A stretch of 64,000 bases of DNA from Mansonella perstans (Eukaryota > Nematoda > Chromadorea > Rhabditida > Onchocercidae), in contig JBAMDO010000083.1 in the NCBI GenBank assembly GCA_037074765.1, positions 1 to 64,000 on the forward strand. Direction: 5' to 3'. Positions 61,444 to 64,000 of this stretch are shown one piece after another. Position 1 is the first letter of the stretch; the number at the start of each line of letters is the position of its first letter. A model generated the notes under the pieces. That model searched no databases and had not been told where the DNA came from. It saw only the letters and a program-made list of their open reading frames with translations. The position numbers and the translations under genes are program-made.

Positions 61444-64000
61444 TCAATTATAGGTTCATCAGTTTTGTTGTACGTCTGATACAATGTTGATGTAGGAAGA
61501 TGGGCGGAATTATTCCTAACAATGTGGTAATTCATCCGCTCATACTATCCACTATCACAGTTTTATACATTTTCATACAGAATCTATGAATAATTGGGAG
61601 ATCTAAAAGACGAGAAAAAAACGTGGAATTATCATTTATTCGTAGATAATAAGCATCATTAACATTACTACTAAAGGAATTCATATTTTCTACATATAGA
61701 AATAAAAATTAAAAGTTACATCGGAAATACATCTAAAACCTTTCAATTCATTTTTTTTTTTTGTGTATATGTAGAAATTAGATTTAATTTTGATAAAAAT
61801 GCGAAATTTTTCTAATTTAAAAAACTGCTACATGTGCAAATATTATTACTAAATTACATGATTTTACTAATTAATCCAGTATAATTTTTAATTTATATGT
61901 ATTAATCATACTGTAAATACTTTATCTGAACTGTTTAAATATTACTGAGATGGTTATACATCAGTATGCAGCTGCAAATTCAGGTCTTGATCAACTGGCA
62001 CCTGCAAATAACCTTTGCAATGCTGTTGTACACTACATTAGATGGATCGATTAAACAAGCACTGATATTTGAAAAATGAAAATCACAGTTTGAAAATATA
62101 CATAAACAATATCGATCAGCATTGCATACCTTTTACTGTTATTTTATCCTCTCATTGATTGCATGCTATTAATCATCGATGACGGGCATGTATTATCAGT
62201 TTTAAAGCAAGCATAATTGTTTAACTTTATTTGAATCACAAAGTTCTTATATAAATTGCGAGGAGCAAAATGTAATTAATTGGAGAGATGTTGTATGCTA
62301 TTTGCCGATTAAATTCATTAATTAATTGTATAATTCAAAGGAAAAAGAATTCAAATGTAAAGTTACAAAAAACTGTTTAAAAAAAATTTCATAAATTTAG
62401 TTTTACATAAATTTAGCATTGAACTGTCGTTATATAATTTTGAGAAAATTTAGCAATAACTTTTGGTTTCAGCAAAAAATTTTCTTTTGCGTTAATTATT
62501 AGTTTGCAGCTTTTCTCTTTCAATATGGCACTTTTAATAATTCAATTTTATTGCTTAAAATCTTGCAGTTTATACGAAATATACTTACAGCAGTGCTTTC
62601 ATTAATATCAAATACTAGGGATTTGGTACCTGCCGATTTTTCAATTGGAATTTTTTTTTTTGAGAAAACCGAAAGTCAGATTAATCATTATTGCATTCAG
62701 TGATTTCGAATTTCCGTAGCTCAATATACGTAATCGCTCAAAAGTTGAAGAATAATTTGTCAATCTGTTACTTATGTGCTTATGATACCTTGCGCAGTTG
62801 GCATTTTAGGTGATAGTGTATTCGTTTCATGCATTTTTACGATAATGCCAATTTTTTTTTGCTGTTTTCATCCAAAACATAGTTCATTTTACATGAACTA
62901 AATTCACATTTGTTCTGAAAAGCATGAATTTGAGCAGGATTTGAAATTAAACACAACAACTCATATTTAGAAGCCTTTCCGAAGGTAAAACAACTAGCGG
63001 TAACAATGATACAACTCAGGATGCATTACAATCAATCACAACTCAGAATGTATTACGATTAATCACAACTCATATATTGAAAGGATATGCAATACGCAAA
63101 GTGGAAGCATTCAACGATCGGATCTATACTTTTCGATATTGACAATTATTGGTTGGGAACAAGATATCACTGGACGGTACGGCACTGCATTCGGTTTCAG
63201 GAAATCTTGTCGAAATATTTTTGCTTGGTTGTGAGAGTAATTATTCATTACCCAGTATTTTTTTTTAGGATAACTTAAACTATTTGTCAACACGAAACAG
63301 CTATTTATATCATATGGATTCAAATAAATGAAAAAATTTGGAATACATAAATGGATCGCCCATATATGATATTGTTTATCAGTAAGAATTTGTAACATTT
63401 TTCAAAAGTATTTGTTTTTACATTTTGATGAAAAACTAAAATAAAAAATTTTCTTGAAATTATTCAAATTTACAGCGGACAATTAATTCTTTACACAAGT
63501 TTTGAAAATACTAAAAATAGAATTTAGATTTATTTATATATCAACGATATGTTTAGTATTGCTGCAGATTAAATTGCTGTTTGGATGAATGCAATGAAGA
63601 TTTCCATGCGTCCTCTCCTTATCACAAAATTCTTGGTTCGCGAAATACATCATCAACTTCCCAATTTCAACTGCACTTTTTTTCATGTCTGATTTTTGAC
63701 TTCTCTACTTGCATATTTAATTAATTAATGAGACGATTTGTTGCAACATTTCAAATAATCTTTCCAACTCTTTGAATCTTGGAAAAAACTTGAGATTTGA
63801 AATTTAGCTTTAAAACAATTACTTCATTGATGCATATGTAATCTGGAATAATGAACTGGAAAAAACAATACATTCGATTTTCAATATTCCATTCATTCTT
63901 CATTGAGAAAATGAAGAATGTAATATCGAAAATAGAATTTATTACTTTCTCATTTTCTCATTCTTTATAAACAGAAGATAAATGACTACTTCAAATAAAG
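61444..64000. other. AT-rich intergenic to the right edge
   Basis: No gene supported. Imperfect ~32-bp tandem repeats (ATCACAACTCAGAATGTATTACG and variants) lie at about 63005-63075. Overlapping frames at 63087-63278 (+) and 63111-63398 (-) are unexplained. Confidence 0.4.

Noticed and set aside
63111..63398. Minus-strand frame with a motif like NAVPYRPV, reminiscent of a retrotransposon polyprotein linker
   Set aside because: The similarity is only a few residues and no flanking pol or LTR sequence is present.
1..64000. CRISPR arrays, tRNA genes, intact rRNA genes, riboswitches
   Set aside because: No regularly spaced direct repeats, no cloverleaf with the expected T-loop and A/B box sequences, and no intact rRNA blocks were seen by eye.

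Overview
The window is eukaryotic nuclear DNA from a nematode, most likely a filarial parasite. It is strongly AT-rich. Genes are split into many short exons with GT/AG introns that often end in TTTCAG or TTTTAG, and several start codons lie just downstream of a lone acceptor of the kind used for spliced-leader trans-splicing. Best family matches are animal proteins with C. elegans counterparts. A bacterial-type RNase P RNA relic (11473-11815, minus) looks like old DNA from a Rickettsiales bacterium such as Wolbachia, which fits a filarial host. Exon structures below were assembled by hand from splice signals and reading phase; every multi-exon model listed closes in frame, but single positions may be off by a base or two.

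Layout. 1-6.5 kb: a possible gene tail at the left edge, then a nine-exon biogenic-amine GPCR (+). 7.6-11.3 kb: a coiled-coil protein (-). 11.5-11.8 kb: the RNase P RNA relic. 12-15.8 kb: small uncertain ORFs and a candidate six-cysteine secreted peptide (-). 16.5-19.7 kb: a SUV4-20/SET-4 histone H4K20 methyltransferase (+). 21.5-24.9 kb: an ENPP-fold ectophosphodiesterase that has lost most catalytic residues (-). 26.2-27 kb: an LTR-like sequence in a large fold-back palindrome. 27-35.7 kb: an AT-rich gene desert. 35.7-38.4 kb: an orphan rhodopsin-like GPCR (+). 39.4-44.6 kb: an NSD/MES-4-type H3K36 methyltransferase with PHD fingers, PWWP, AWS, SET and post-SET (+). 46.7-47.4 kb: a small secreted low-complexity protein (-). 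49.3-53.1 kb: a complete CLPTM1 homologue (-). 53.1-64 kb: mostly decayed sequence, with a frame-broken secreted-protein-like locus and the 3' end of a LINE element.

No operon-like tight spacing is seen; genes are separated by 0.4-9 kb. The clearest shared theme is chromatin: two histone methyltransferases (H4K20 and H3K36) lie about 20 kb apart. The two GPCRs, the ENPP-like protein and the secreted peptides are candidate surface or excreted proteins. The strongest unusual signals are the RNase P RNA relic, the ENPP pseudoenzyme, the fold-back LTR and the short secreted proteins.
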